A DNA stretch of 64,000 nt from Pseudoneurospora amorphoporcata (lineage: Eukaryota; Ascomycota; Sordariomycetes; Sordariales; Sordariaceae): NCBI GenBank assembly GCA_033297205.1, contig MU859085.1, positions 124,001 to 188,000 of the forward strand. The letters are read 5' to 3'. Position 1 is the stretch's first letter, and each line of letters starts with the position of its first letter. Under the pieces are notes generated by a model. That model worked only from the letters and a program-made list of their open reading frames with translations. It was not told where the DNA came from and did no database searches. Made by a program: the position numbers and the translations under genes. Below, in pieces: positions 45,227 through 56,134 of this stretch.

Positions 45227-48200
45227 GTTGGGCGATTGTGATGATATTCGCTCTACCTATGAGGTGTGGATAGGTGTTGAAGTGAAGGACGGCTGGGTTG
45301 GTATGAAGGTGTCGGGTGTCTGAGAATGACTGAATGGAGCGCCTGGCACCGCCGATTCCCTGGAGAGAAGAGAGAGAACACACAAAGAAAGGGGTTTCAG
45401 ATGAGGATGCTCCGGTCCTTATAGTCGGGCAAGACAAACTTGAGGTTGGAGGTCTTCCATCCGCAGGGCCGGACATCCAAGCACATATGGAAAATAGGAA
45501 CAAGGGTACCAGAGTACCTTGTAGGTGGTTGAAGGGGGGTACAGACCATATCGTGGCTAGTGGGTGCTACACTAAGCAGTACATGTACATGGTAAGCAAG
45601 CGTGGACAAGACAGTGCTAGTACTCCAGTACCAGTGAGGTAGGGTATGTGAATTTGCTGGATGATCCTGGAGACATGGCTTCCCCATAGTTTCCTGTAGC
45701 TTGGCCCAGGCCCCCTTGCTCCCTTTCATGTCAACATGGGGGGTTTCAGTCTACTGAGACTAACAGGCGGAGCATGTCTCTGATCTGAGGGAACACAAGC
45801 GTTACCGTACTCTGGCAACCCCTTGGATAGCCTAGAAAACGGAGGACAGCAGCGTACAGTTTACCGTCACTTACACCGACTCGTGAGCAAGGCCCGTCTT
45901 GCCGAGAAATGTTGTCGGTAGCGTTCCGGAAGCGGTTTTGTACACTATCCAACATGCGTGCTCGCCAAACACGGGTAAGTAATCACTTTGGGAGTGTGAA
46001 AAAAAGGGGTGAGAAGCGGGACGGTTGAAGCCGAATACAGTATGCGTGTTTCTTTGGCAGAGGCTGGGCAGCTTTCACAGGTACTGTCCTCTGTTCTGAT
46101 AAGCCAGCTGCACTTGTGTTTGGCTCGCCGATCCCATCCGGATGGAATGGTCCATCTTTCCACCATGAAGCGAACAGTATGGAGTATTATTGTTAATAAT
46201 ATCCTGCCATTTAAGGATGAGGTAAGACGGCCTCTGAGTGGTGGACAGCCCGGACGGGGGGGGGGGGGGGGGGGGGACGGTATTACCACTGGGTGGGCCA
46301 CACTGGGGAAGAAAAGAGACTCGTTGACCTGGGGAAGGCGGAAAGGTCAACGACAACAGCAGGGGAGCTGGGACTCTTTTGGTTGGACTGGTCCCGCCAA
46401 CCTAATCCAGCCGCGGCCGCCAAGACGGCTTGGCTGCATGGCTCGAGTAGCATCGAGGAGCCTTCGTCTTGCTCGTTGGACTCGTTCTAACTCGCTTATT
46501 CTTGGGCTTGCGCTCGGACTAACCTTGAGTGCACCTCTGCTTGCAGCTGGACCGCATCTCGACCACACCCTCTCGCAGCCATCAACCACCACCCATTCCA
46601 GACATTGCGGCCGTCGTCCCTAGTTCCTCGATCGGCATATCGACCCTTTTTGTTGAGGCACAACCAGACTCGTCCGCTTGCAACTCGGGCTCGGCAGCAC
46701 ACCAGCAATCTGGATCTGATATTTCATCCGTCTTGGCTGATATACTATTGGACGGGATCGAAGCCGTCGAGAGCGAAGCGGGAAACTCTGGACGTGTCCC
46801 TGTTGTGTCTCTCCCACTCGTTGTTCTCCCCCCACTCAAACCCCCCTCCCTGCAGAGTGGTAGTGGCAGAAATGGGCCTGACATCCCACGATGTCCCGCG
46901 ATGCCCAGAGCGCCCAGTACGCCCAAATCTTGAGGAATCTTCCCCCGCACGTGGCGATGACCACAAACGGCGTTCCGGAAGAAGGCTTCGGGCGGAAGGA
47001 TAAATGGGAGGTGTATGATGCAGTACGTCTTTACCGAAACGAGTTTGAAGCTTGACATTCGCGAGACTGGAGGGGGGCACATTGCCCGATAGTGGTGTCT
47101 ACATGGGTGCCAGTGGTCCTTGGGGGTATGTGAATCTGACCATGGTCGTGCGTCCGCCGACGGCGTAGACAAAGGGTTGTGCGGAATCGGCAGTCATGAC
47201 AGTCGTTAAAGTTGAAAGCGGCGGCAGGCAGGTTGTCGCCTTCGTGAAGATAGTCGTGTGAATGCTTGGGTCTGTTGCGCAAACGGAAGCGCCAGTTGAA
47301 GCCTCTTGTCTCGAGGCATTGTCAGCATGGATCAGACAGACATGCAAGGACGCGTTTATGGGAATCTTTGGGGAAATGTATGCAGAGAGTTTCCATGACT
47401 GAGGCTCTCTCAATCTCCCAGATCCCAGGCAAACGACAAGGAACGAGGCTAGCACTCAGGCACCCGACCAGGCCGATATTGTTTCCTTTGTGGCGGGCCT
47501 ATAGAGCCTAGTTAGCCCGTCGTATCGTAGCCCGGACCAAGGGAATTTGCTGAACCGATGTTCCCAAAGGCGGTATCGATTGACCTTCTGGCAGGCGGCG
47601 AAACAGGGCCATCATGACTGAATTTAGCAAAGCAGGAGAACGCCACTTTGTCGCACAAAGCATGAGCTGAACGAAAAGCGACGAAAAAGGAGAGATCCCT
47701 GTCCACCAAGTGGTTTGCTTGGAACGAAAGAAATTGAAGACGCCGCTCAAAGCAGTCAGATGCAGAGGCCGACGTTGGATAGATTTGATTGTTGCGATGG
47801 TGGTTGGATTGGCTCCATGGAGTGCGGTCTGCGTCAATTGCTGATGGAAAAGGTTGGAATAGGTAGGTGGTAACCAATGCAAATGCAGACCGCCCGCTGC
47901 TGTCAGCCGGCAAGGGCAAGATCCAATGCGGAGGACTCGCACAGAAAAAAAGAGAGAGCAGACATCTCGGGCACGGCCGTGGTTTACCCAAATGTTTGAA
48001 ATTACGCCGTCACAATTTCATCATTTCCCATCTCCCATTTACTGGGTTCTCCTCTTCAGTCCAAGGAAGGAAGGAATGAAAGGTCAATGGTTGCTCAGAC
48101 CCGTATTTTGGTTTTTGTGTGGACATTTCACGGATCACGGCGGGTGGACGCACCTGCCTGAATTAGAAGTTGCCAAGTGGCACTTGCAGCTGGCAGCGGC

Positions 48201-51200
48201 AGCGGATAATGCGGTCGCAGTTTTGAATGGCAGGTGCATAAAGTACCTCTTTCCTTGGATATCCCGTTAACCCGTTGATATGATATCCAATCTCCACCTA
48301 AAACACGTCCGTACAAGCAATATTGATCACAGTGTATCATCCCGTATTATTCAATATGGGGAGAGAAGGCGTCGGCAGTTCAGAACAGAAGCCACACCAA
48401 AGACACAAACTAACTATGTGCGCGAAAACTTGTACAAACGGCAAAGGGGAACACAAGAGCCTCCGTCGGTCATGTGAACAATGAGAAGAGGTTGGAGGAA
48501 AGAAGAGACGACGTTCAGTCAAAGTTACCCCGGATTTGCATCGCTAGTGGAAACAGTGGACTTTGCCCCGGATTCTCCTCTTTTACAGTGGACATAGTGG
48601 ACACTCCAACCCCACGGCAACAAGCTTTCCTCAGGCCCATCACCATCCCCGCACTGGCGCCGCTTCCAATTGCGCCCGTCGGGTTGCGCCCAATGCCCCT
48701 TGCCATTTCCGCTCCTAAGGGGAAAGCTCGACCAATTGCCCGCCTCCTAACTTGTCTATCTTGCTCCGCTGCTCCTCCACCTTCTTCATTTTCTCCACGC
48801 TTCTATTCCTTGAGGCATTCGTGGCCTTCACAAACTTGAACCTGCCAAGCTTCGACCGTCACATCCATTCTCCTCTTCTTGTTCCCCATCTCGACTCCAT
48901 TCCACTTGGACTCCATCGACGACCCCATTTTCCCCAGATTATCGTCTCGAGATGCTCGGAACGAAACCCTATCCCCAGACCCAACAGAGAGGCTAGCTCA
49001 GGCTAGCAATGCTGCCGATGCTGCCTGATCATCTCATGGCATCATCCAGATGATCTCTTTCTCATTCTTCTTCCACTCACCATTCACCTCCAAAGGACTT
49101 CTCTGTTTCTCTAGTTCTGCCCTAGCCACGTCTAGATGAATGCATGATCAGGTATCCATCGGTCATTCATCTCTCCGCATACGGATCCAACTCCAACTGA
49201 ACTCCAACCAGCCAAGCTTGTTGTTCATGCTTCGCTCCAACGGAAGCTTTTCCTCTTTTTGTCCCGAAACCCTAGACTCGCCTTGGCTTACGTGGATTAC
49301 TTGAATGACATTGATGACTTCCTTTGAAGGGCTTGGGCTGTCAGAACTGCACCACAAAGGGAAACTTCAAAAAGACTTGGGAACTGGGAAAGCCAAGAGC
49401 TTGAAAACCCCCACATCCCGCCAAGATATCACCAATGTCACCACAATCTCAGACTTACCGTGTACTACCAGCAGGCGGCGCTTTGTTAACCGTTGCTCCT
49501 CGGCGGCGGTGACCCCTTTTACAAGTGACATTGTTGAAGACTTCTCTCCGCCAAATCCTCCAAGATATCCCCAAGATATCAACCACGTCAGCATCTGGCG
49601 AGTTGACCTGTATCATTCCTCCAAGCCGCTACTCAACCACATTGCAGCAGGCTTGGCTTCCGAGGTGATCCAGTCATGATAGCCAGCTCAGTCCGCCCGT
49701 CCGAACTCCTATCGGCTAGAACGTGATGGCTTTACCATGGCACGATGCCCCAACGGAGCAAGCCCCTTTGGGTTTGCATTGCACATCGGCGTGTATACCT
49801 TGCCACGCTGAGTCCACCGTCTTTTAGCGGGACCCGGCAGTCAGTGAATGGCATCAGTGATCAGAACATCGCCGGGTTGTCTTTCTCTTTCAAGCTCCCA
49901 AGCGCGGTTTCCCCAGATTCCCCCAAGTTCCCCAATCCCCAGACTGATCATCATATTGACGATCGGAGCAGCGGAGTGCACATGACCATATCTCGACACG
50001 CTTGCCACGAGGCATCTGCGAACCGCCTCATCTTGGGTGGATGGCGCATCGCATCGAACTGGAAAACATACGGTATCATCGCATTCTGTTCCTGCTGCTG
50101 TCAGCCCGGCATGACAACATGGCACCCATACACCCGACATCTCTCTCGAGTCTTTTTGACAGCATTGACAGGGGCGGGGTTGCGGATAACGACCGCAAGT
50201 GTGCGGCATCGAGTTTGGACGGTTTGCCGAAACAGATTGTCAAACCCATCAAACAGCTGTCGTTGAAGTGAGACCGCATTGTGCTTCTGCTTCTGCCCTT
50301 TGGTTTAGTCATGACGTATCCGGACGGGCGGTAGCATATGGCATGTTGCGCAAGGGCAAAGAAGTTCGAGGGCAGAAACTCTTTTTTTGATCGAGTGAGA
50401 ACTGATTTTCGTTGATAAACGATAGACTGCCTTTGAAATAATTCACACAAGTGAGGCGCTGAGGTGGTACCTTTTGACTCAGACCCTTCAAGACAGCTTA
50501 CTTGGCTGTCGTGTCTGCTCACGTACAAAACACAAAAGGGTTCGTCCCAATTTCGATTTGTTGGGACGGCAGGCTTGCTCAAGATGTTTCGGACCATCCC
50601 GTCTCACGCAGCAATCAGCCCTCGGTGCAACACATGGAACGCGGTGTTCAAGACCAGCATGTCCGTCTTGTCGCTGTCGGTCTTGGATAGCAATGCTTGG
50701 GACCGAGATCTTTACTCCGAATAACCGGCAGGTGACATAACATACAGATGCTGGGGAACAGATCATAGGTATCTTGCCAGATAAAATGATCGAGTTTCTG
50801 TACGGAGCCGAGAAAAGATCGATGGCGGGTTCGCAGAACCTTTGGATGGTCGGTCCAGTAGTACCTGTGTTCCATGTAAGCTGGTGCCCGTTCTTGCTGT
50901 CCGTCAAAAAAGGTCCCCAACTTCTAGGGGGTAATACGTGTGTCGCGGCGAATACCACACTTATATCCGTGACTTTCGTAATCGACATGTTACAGTACCT
51001 CCAGACATGGGAAAGGCCGCACAAGAGACAAAAGAATCACAACAAGGGATCTGCGTGGCCGTGGCCCGTACGAAAAGCTGTCGCCTGTGCTACATGGCAC
51101 CAAGACCCAAGAGCACAGAGCACACTCATTCACCAAAGCCTGGCGGCAGGGTATCCTTCCAAGCCTTCCAGGGCTCTGGAGAAATGAAGTAGCGCCTTGG

Positions 51201-51228
51201 GTCTCGCAGATGGTGTTACAGCCAACTA
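45227..51228. other. 6-kb gene-poor region
   Basis: No ORF here carries a recognisable motif or chain of splice sites. It contains a 21-nt G run (46256-46276), and pyrimidine/purine-rich stretches around 48.6-49.1 kb that may be promoter-like. If genes exist here they are small, non-coding or unrecognised. Confidence 0.35.
46256..46276. repeat. G21 homopolymer
   Basis: 21 uninterrupted G. It lies in non-coding sequence about 1 kb upstream of the MFS start. Confidence 0.95.
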
Positions 51229-51624
51229 GGGGCGTGTTTGGTTCAACCATCAAAACAAAAGTTTGTATGGGGAAATTATCCCTGTCAGCCAACACATTGC
51301 AAATCGTAAGATAGATCCGGCGTCGGACCTCCTTTACCCCCTGTAACCCCCCTGTAAGCTGAATGCACTAGGCTCTTGGCCGTACCTCCCCTGTACGCGG
51401 CTTGCATGTGCTTGCATGAGGTCTTATCAACTTCCTAATCCGGTATGGTGATAGTTCATTCTGTTGGTTTCTATCTTCACGGGTTGGACCATGAAGATAG
51501 AGCGTTTTGTTAGTTGACAGGGTACAAAGCGCCAGTGGCGTATCGCAGATGGCGCTTTGTACCCTCCTCTACCCCTGTTAAAAACAGATGGAAAAGTTGG
51601 TTGTTGGTTGAACCAAACGCGCCC
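51229..51624. mobile_element. MITE-like element with TA (or CTA) target duplication and internal hairpin
   Basis: Left end GGGGCGTGTTTGGTTCAACC (51229) and right end, read in reverse complement, GGGCGCGTTTGGTTCAACC (from 51624) form terminal inverted repeats. They differ by one G and one C/T. TA (possibly CTA) directly flanks both sides, as for Tc1/mariner- or PIF-type elements. Length is 396 bp with no transposase ORF. Inside is a perfect 16-bp inverted repeat, AGGGTACAAAGCGCCA, at 51519-51534 and 51550-51565 around a 15-nt loop. Confidence 0.78.
51519..51565. repeat. 16-bp perfect inverted repeat (hairpin) inside the MITE
   Basis: Arms 51519-51534 and 51550-51565 are exact reverse complements; the loop is 15 nt. 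Confidence 0.95.
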
Positions 51625-53187
51625 TAGGTAGGCTAGGGTGGAAGCGTTTTTTAGGTAGCCTGCCTTCCATGCCTTCAGATCCGAGAAGAAGGATAGGCCA
51701 GCGGCACCAGCGTTCTGTCGCATCTTGTCGCATAAAGTGGTTGCAATGAAGAATGAGCAGTCCGCCAGTCCGACTGATGGACCAATGCCAGACGGGCGCC
51801 GAGTATTTTACCACGCGTGTGGTTACGGTGGTTAATTGCTTGCGCGTCTACGCCGCTCCATGGATGGAACGAAGGATGGGTAGGATGGTCTAAGAATTCA
51901 TTCCACCTTCCATGTTGCGTCCAGAAAAAACACGCGCGCACAAAGACACGGGAACAAGGCGTATCCATCCCGATTGAATACTTAGTAAAGGGGGTTGGAG
52001 GGGTTGTTGACGTGAGGGGGTCTGTCGAAGGACTGGTGGAGGGACTGGCGGAAGCGAATCCTCGAAGGAAACCCTGGAAGGAATTCGACAGAACAATAGG
52101 TAGACTGACAGACAGCAACGAAATGAGTGCCACTGCATGCCGTTGATGCGTTGATTCGGAACGGAGATCCCGACGAGACGACAACACAACAGGAAGAATC
52201 TTCTGCTAGCCTGCTGCCCACATGTCCAGTGATTACAGATTTTCAGACATTGATGCCGGCAGTATCTCGAGAAATCAAGATCACAGACCCGAGAGCGATA
52301 GTGCTGTTTGTTGGCCGCGGATTCCTGATCAGATGTATCAGCATTGCATTGATTAAAAGGTTTCAGTTCGCACACCACGAGGGAAAGAGGCCGAGAAGGG
52401 GTTTATTACCTAGAGGTACCTAGTATCCAAGGAACAGCTTCCATTCATCTCTGATAATGAATCACGGGAGCGCCATAATAAACACAAAGAAGTGATCATC
52501 ACAGCAGCAAGGAACCTCACTGCAACCATTTCCTATTTCATGCCGCCATACCACCCACCATGCCAGAGGAGCCTTTTTTTTTACACTTCTGCAGAGAACA
52601 TTGTGAGCCAAGACAAGACAAGGCAGAGTAAGTTGAGAGTGGTTATGACTTTGTAAAGTAAAACCATCAACTCGTAACATTCATGTTCATGTCCGACATG
52701 TCTTGATTTCCTGGCACATCTCTCCGTCTTCCACCTGGCAGTGATGGGCTGTTATCGCTTATCGCTTATCACTTATACAGATAACGCACCACAGCTGACG
52801 GGCAACTGTATCGAGCTGCCAGGGCTGCCAGGGACTGCCAAGGCCAGAACCTCGACGAACGCCAAGCCCCGTTCACCGCCCGTGGGTTGGCCCACAACGG
52901 CGAACTGCCCCACCATTTCCGCCCGCCAATCGTCCCCGATGTCCGTCCACGCGGCGGTCCTGAGCTTTCCACTTGAGGTTCCTTGGCAAGCAACTGCAGT
53001 GGAAAGTGGAAGTGTCCGTTTCCATCCACCACGAGTGGCCACCACCGATGACCGAAGCGCATCACTGACTGAGCAACAACCACCAACTGCAACCCCAACG
53101 ACGAGCACCGTCATAATCGAACTCTTCCTAGAAACTACACAACGATACCCCCTAGTCGGCTTCATAGCCGCCACATAATCAACAGCC
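51625..53187. other. Intergenic region upstream of SRP54
   Basis: Promoter and leader of SRP54 occupy the last part, which is rich in CA and CC. The long minus-strand ORF around 52.8-53.5 kb is antisense to SRP54. No other gene seen. Confidence 0.4.
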
Positions 53188-54789
53188 ATGGTTTTGCAAG
53201 ATCTAGGTCGTCGCATCAATGCGGCCGTCAGCGACCTGACACGCGCCCCCAACCTCGACGAGAAGGTAAGCTTGATATCCGGTTGTCTGACCTTCCCCAG
53301 ATCGCTGACCATATGTTCTTCCCAGGCCTTCGATGGCATGCTTAAGGAGATCTGCTCCGCCCTCCTCGAAGCCGATGTCAACGTCCGTCTCGTCGGCCAA
53401 CTGCGCAAATCGATTAAGTCCACAGTCAACTTCAAAGAGCTACCGCCGGCCGTCAACAAGAAGCGCTTGATCCAGAAAGCCGTCTTCGATGAACTCGTAC
53501 GCCTCGTCGATCCCCATGCCGAGCCCTTCAAGCCCAAGAAGGGCAAGTCCAACGTCATCATGTTTGTCGGTCTCCAGGGTGCTGGTAAGACGACAACATG
53601 TACAAAGCTCGCCAGGCACTACCAGTCGCGCGGCTTCCGCGTCGGTCTTGTCTGCGCCGATACCTTCCGTGCCGGTGCCTTCGACCAGCTCAAACAGAAC
53701 GCGACCAAGGCCAAGATCCCATACTACGGCAGCTTGACGGAGACGGATCCCGTAGTGGTGGCGCGCGATGGTGTGGACAAGTTCAAGAAGGAGAAGTTCG
53801 AGATCATTATCGTGGATACGTCGGGTCGTCACAGGCAAGAGGAGTCGCTCTTCCAAGAAATGATGGACATTCAGACGGCAGTAAAGCCAGACGAGACCAT
53901 CATGGTGCTCGATGCCTCCATCGGTCAACAAGCCGAGGCCCAAGCAAAGGCCTTCAAGGAGGCTGCCGACTTCGGTGCCATTATCATCACCAAGACCGAC
54001 GGCCACGCTGCAGGTGGTGGTGCCATCTCGGCTGTCGCTGCCACACACACACCCATCGTCTTCATCGGTACCGGTGAGCACATGCTCGACCTCGAGCGCT
54101 TCGTACCCAACAACTTCATCAGCAAGCTTCTCGGCATGGGCGACATGGCCGGCCTCGTCGAGCATGTCCAGTCTCTCAAGCTCGACCAGAAGGACACCAT
54201 CAAGCACATCACCGAAGGCATCTTCACCGTCCGCGACCTGCGCGACCAGCTGCAGAACATCATGAAGATGGGTCCCCTCAGCAAGATGGCCGGTATGATC
54301 CCCGGCATGAGCAGCATGATGCAGAACATGGACGACGAGGAGGGCTCGCTCAAGCTCAAGCGCATGATCTACATCTGCGACAGCATGACCGACAAGGAGC
54401 TCGACAGCGACGGCAAGATCTTCATCGAGCAACCGACGCGCATGACGCGTGTTGCCAAGGGGTCCGGCACGACGGTTAGGGAGGTCGAGGACCTGCTTAC
54501 TCAGCAGCGCATGATGGCCGGTATGGCCAAGAAGATGGGCGGTAACATGAAGAACATGCAGCGCGCCCAGAGCGCCATGGGAGGCGGCAACAAGGCGCAA
54601 CAGCTGGCTGCCATGCAGAAGCGTCTGCAGAGCATGGGCGGCGGCAACCAAGATATGGGCGGCTTGATGAAGATGCTTGGCGGCATGGGCGGCGGTGGCG
54701 GTGGTGGTATGGGCGGGATGGATATGAATGCCATGATGAAACAGATGAGCGGGATGATGGGCGGTGGTGGTGGACGTGGGAGGAGGTAA
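53188..54789 (+). CDS. SRP54: Signal recognition particle 54-kDa protein
   Basis: Exons 53188-53265 and 53326-54789 give 513 residues. The N domain (residues 1-90, MVLQDLGRRINAAVSDLTRAP) is a four-helix bundle. The G domain has GLQGAGKTTTCTKLA (from residue 108), DTFRAGAFDQL, DTSGR and TKTDG as G1-G4. The M domain (about 310-513) binds signal sequences and SRP RNA and is very Met/Gly-rich, ending MMGGGGGRGRR. The protein acts as the GTPase that delivers ribosomes to the ER translocon with the SRP receptor. The 60-nt intron is in phase 0 between DEK and AFDG and contains no in-frame stop, so retention would insert 20 residues. The GCCATGG context supports the start. Confidence 0.98.
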   Translation: MVLQDLGRRINAAVSDLTRAPNLDEKVSLISGCLTFPRSLTICSSQAFDGMLKEICSALLEADVNVRLVGQLRKSIKSTVNFKELPPAVNKKRLIQKAVFDELVRLVDPHAEPFKPKKGKSNVIMFVGLQGAGKTTTCTKLARHYQSRGFRVGLVCADTFRAGAFDQLKQNATKAKIPYYGSLTETDPVVVARDGVDKFKKEKFEIIIVDTSGRHRQEESLFQEMMDIQTAVKPDETIMVLDASIGQQAEAQAKAFKEAADFGAIIITKTDGHAAGGGAISAVAATHTPIVFIGTGEHMLDLERFVPNNFISKLLGMGDMAGLVEHVQSLKLDQKDTIKHITEGIFTVRDLRDQLQNIMKMGPLSKMAGMIPGMSSMMQNMDDEEGSLKLKRMIYICDSMTDKELDSDGKIFIEQPTRMTRVAKGSGTTVREVEDLLTQQRMMAGMAKKMGGNMKNMQRAQSAMGGGNKAQQLAAMQKRLQSMGGGNQDMGGLMKMLGGMGGGGGGGMGGMDMNAMMKQMSGMMGGGGGRGRR

Positions 54790-54990
54790 AAGGAAGGTGA
54801 AAAATGGGGTGCCGGTCGACTTCATGCTAATGCGTCGATTTCGTTGAATTCTTTTTATGGCAGCAGCAAAAGAGCTTGCATCATTCTGGCGTCTGGGGTT
54901 TCTACTGTAACAACATACAACACAAATACCGGGAACTTGCTTGGCTTGGGACACGCGCGGATTGGATGATGATTATAGCAAGCCAGGCTG

Positions 54991-55023
<33 letters not shown>

Positions 55024-56134
55024 CCCGATACTACCTACAACCTAGACCTACCTACCTACCTACCTACCTACCTACCTACCTACCTACCTACCTACCTACC
55101 TACCTACCTACCTACCTACCTACCTTAATCATGGCCATGACAGCGAGGGCCTGGAGATGTATGAGCTTTCACCATGTTTTTTTTGTGGGATGTCTTGTTC
55201 CATGTGAACTTGTTGGGATGAGGAGGGCGAAGTGAAGGTGGTTGTCGAACCCCGTGGACGCCTCACACGCGTGGCACTGGCTTCGATCTTTCCAAGCCAA
55301 TCCTATTTTTTGTATTTCTTTTTTCTAACGCTTCTGCAATCTTTCATTTCCTTTCTCTGGGCCTTTGTTTGTTTCGGAAATCCTCATACCCTTTCGTGTT
55401 GCGGGTGGTTTGCCCATGTCTGAATTGTTCGTAAGTCCAGCGGTCAAGTTCGGGATGTATGTACGGACTCGAAACACATGGCCGGTCATATCGTGGTCAG
55501 TGCAGGATCAGGCGCACTTGTTATGAGCAACTGGAGATCGACCGGAAGCGTTGACCGATGAAGAGTGGTTTCTGAGCGTGATGCTCGATACCTACCTAGG
55601 CATCGTCGTTGGAGTGGCTGATTTCGTACCAAGAGAGGCTTGACTGTGTCCGCTGGCCGGCGACACTCCCTTACTTGATTGCGATTGACCGGACACTTCC
55701 TTCGACTGATGTTAACAAGATGGAGAGGAGACTTGAGGCAACGGGTATGGATGGGGCAGACCGGTACTTATCGTCCAGAGCATGTCCTTTGGCACTGCCT
55801 GAATGCTGAACCGGCAACGCTTTGTCAATTGTCCGTCTCTCCTGATTCAAGCAATTCAGGGGCCCGGCCCGGCTCGGTGTGGTCAACATCGTGAAAAAGG
55901 GTGTCTACAACTGGTCATTCTCCTTGTTCAGCCGCTACCATAATAATCCACCCGGCGAATTTCTTACGGTACGAGATTTCAAGTTCTGAGGATAGCAGTC
56001 TGGTTCCTTTTGCCCCTCCCCAAGCCCAATCGATATCTTTTGTTTCTTCTCTTCTCTCTTCTTTTCCTTTCCTCTACGTATTTCGCATCGAAACCTCGAC
56101 GACTTCCACCGGCCCTCCTCTCTCCCCGCGCGTG
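54790..56134. other. Intergenic region with homopolymer and (TACC)n microsatellite
   Basis: Carries a T29 run (54995-55023) and a long tetranucleotide repeat (55047-55125). The rest shows no gene. The last 200 bases precede the membrane-protein pseudogene and contain its leader. Confidence 0.45.
54995..55125. repeat. T29 tract next to a (CCTA)~20 microsatellite
   Basis: T29 at 54995-55023 is followed, after about 23 nt, by about 20 tetranucleotide units (55047-55125) with no obvious interruption. It lies about 200 nt past the SRP54 stop, in or near its 3' UTR. Confidence 0.95.

Noticed and set aside
46529..46933. 134-residue plus-strand ORF
   Set aside because: Ser/Pro-rich with no recognisable domain. 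Overlapping ORFs in other frames look equally plausible.
47512..47991. 159-residue minus-strand ORF
   Set aside because: No motif, signal peptide or supporting splice sites. A similar-length ORF overlaps in another frame.
53440..54954. 504-residue minus-strand ORF
   Set aside because: Exact antisense of SRP54. The Leu/His/Val-rich translation is a codon-bias shadow.
55047..55125. CRISPR-like regular array
   Set aside because: It is an uninterrupted tetranucleotide microsatellite without spacers, and the organism is a fungus.
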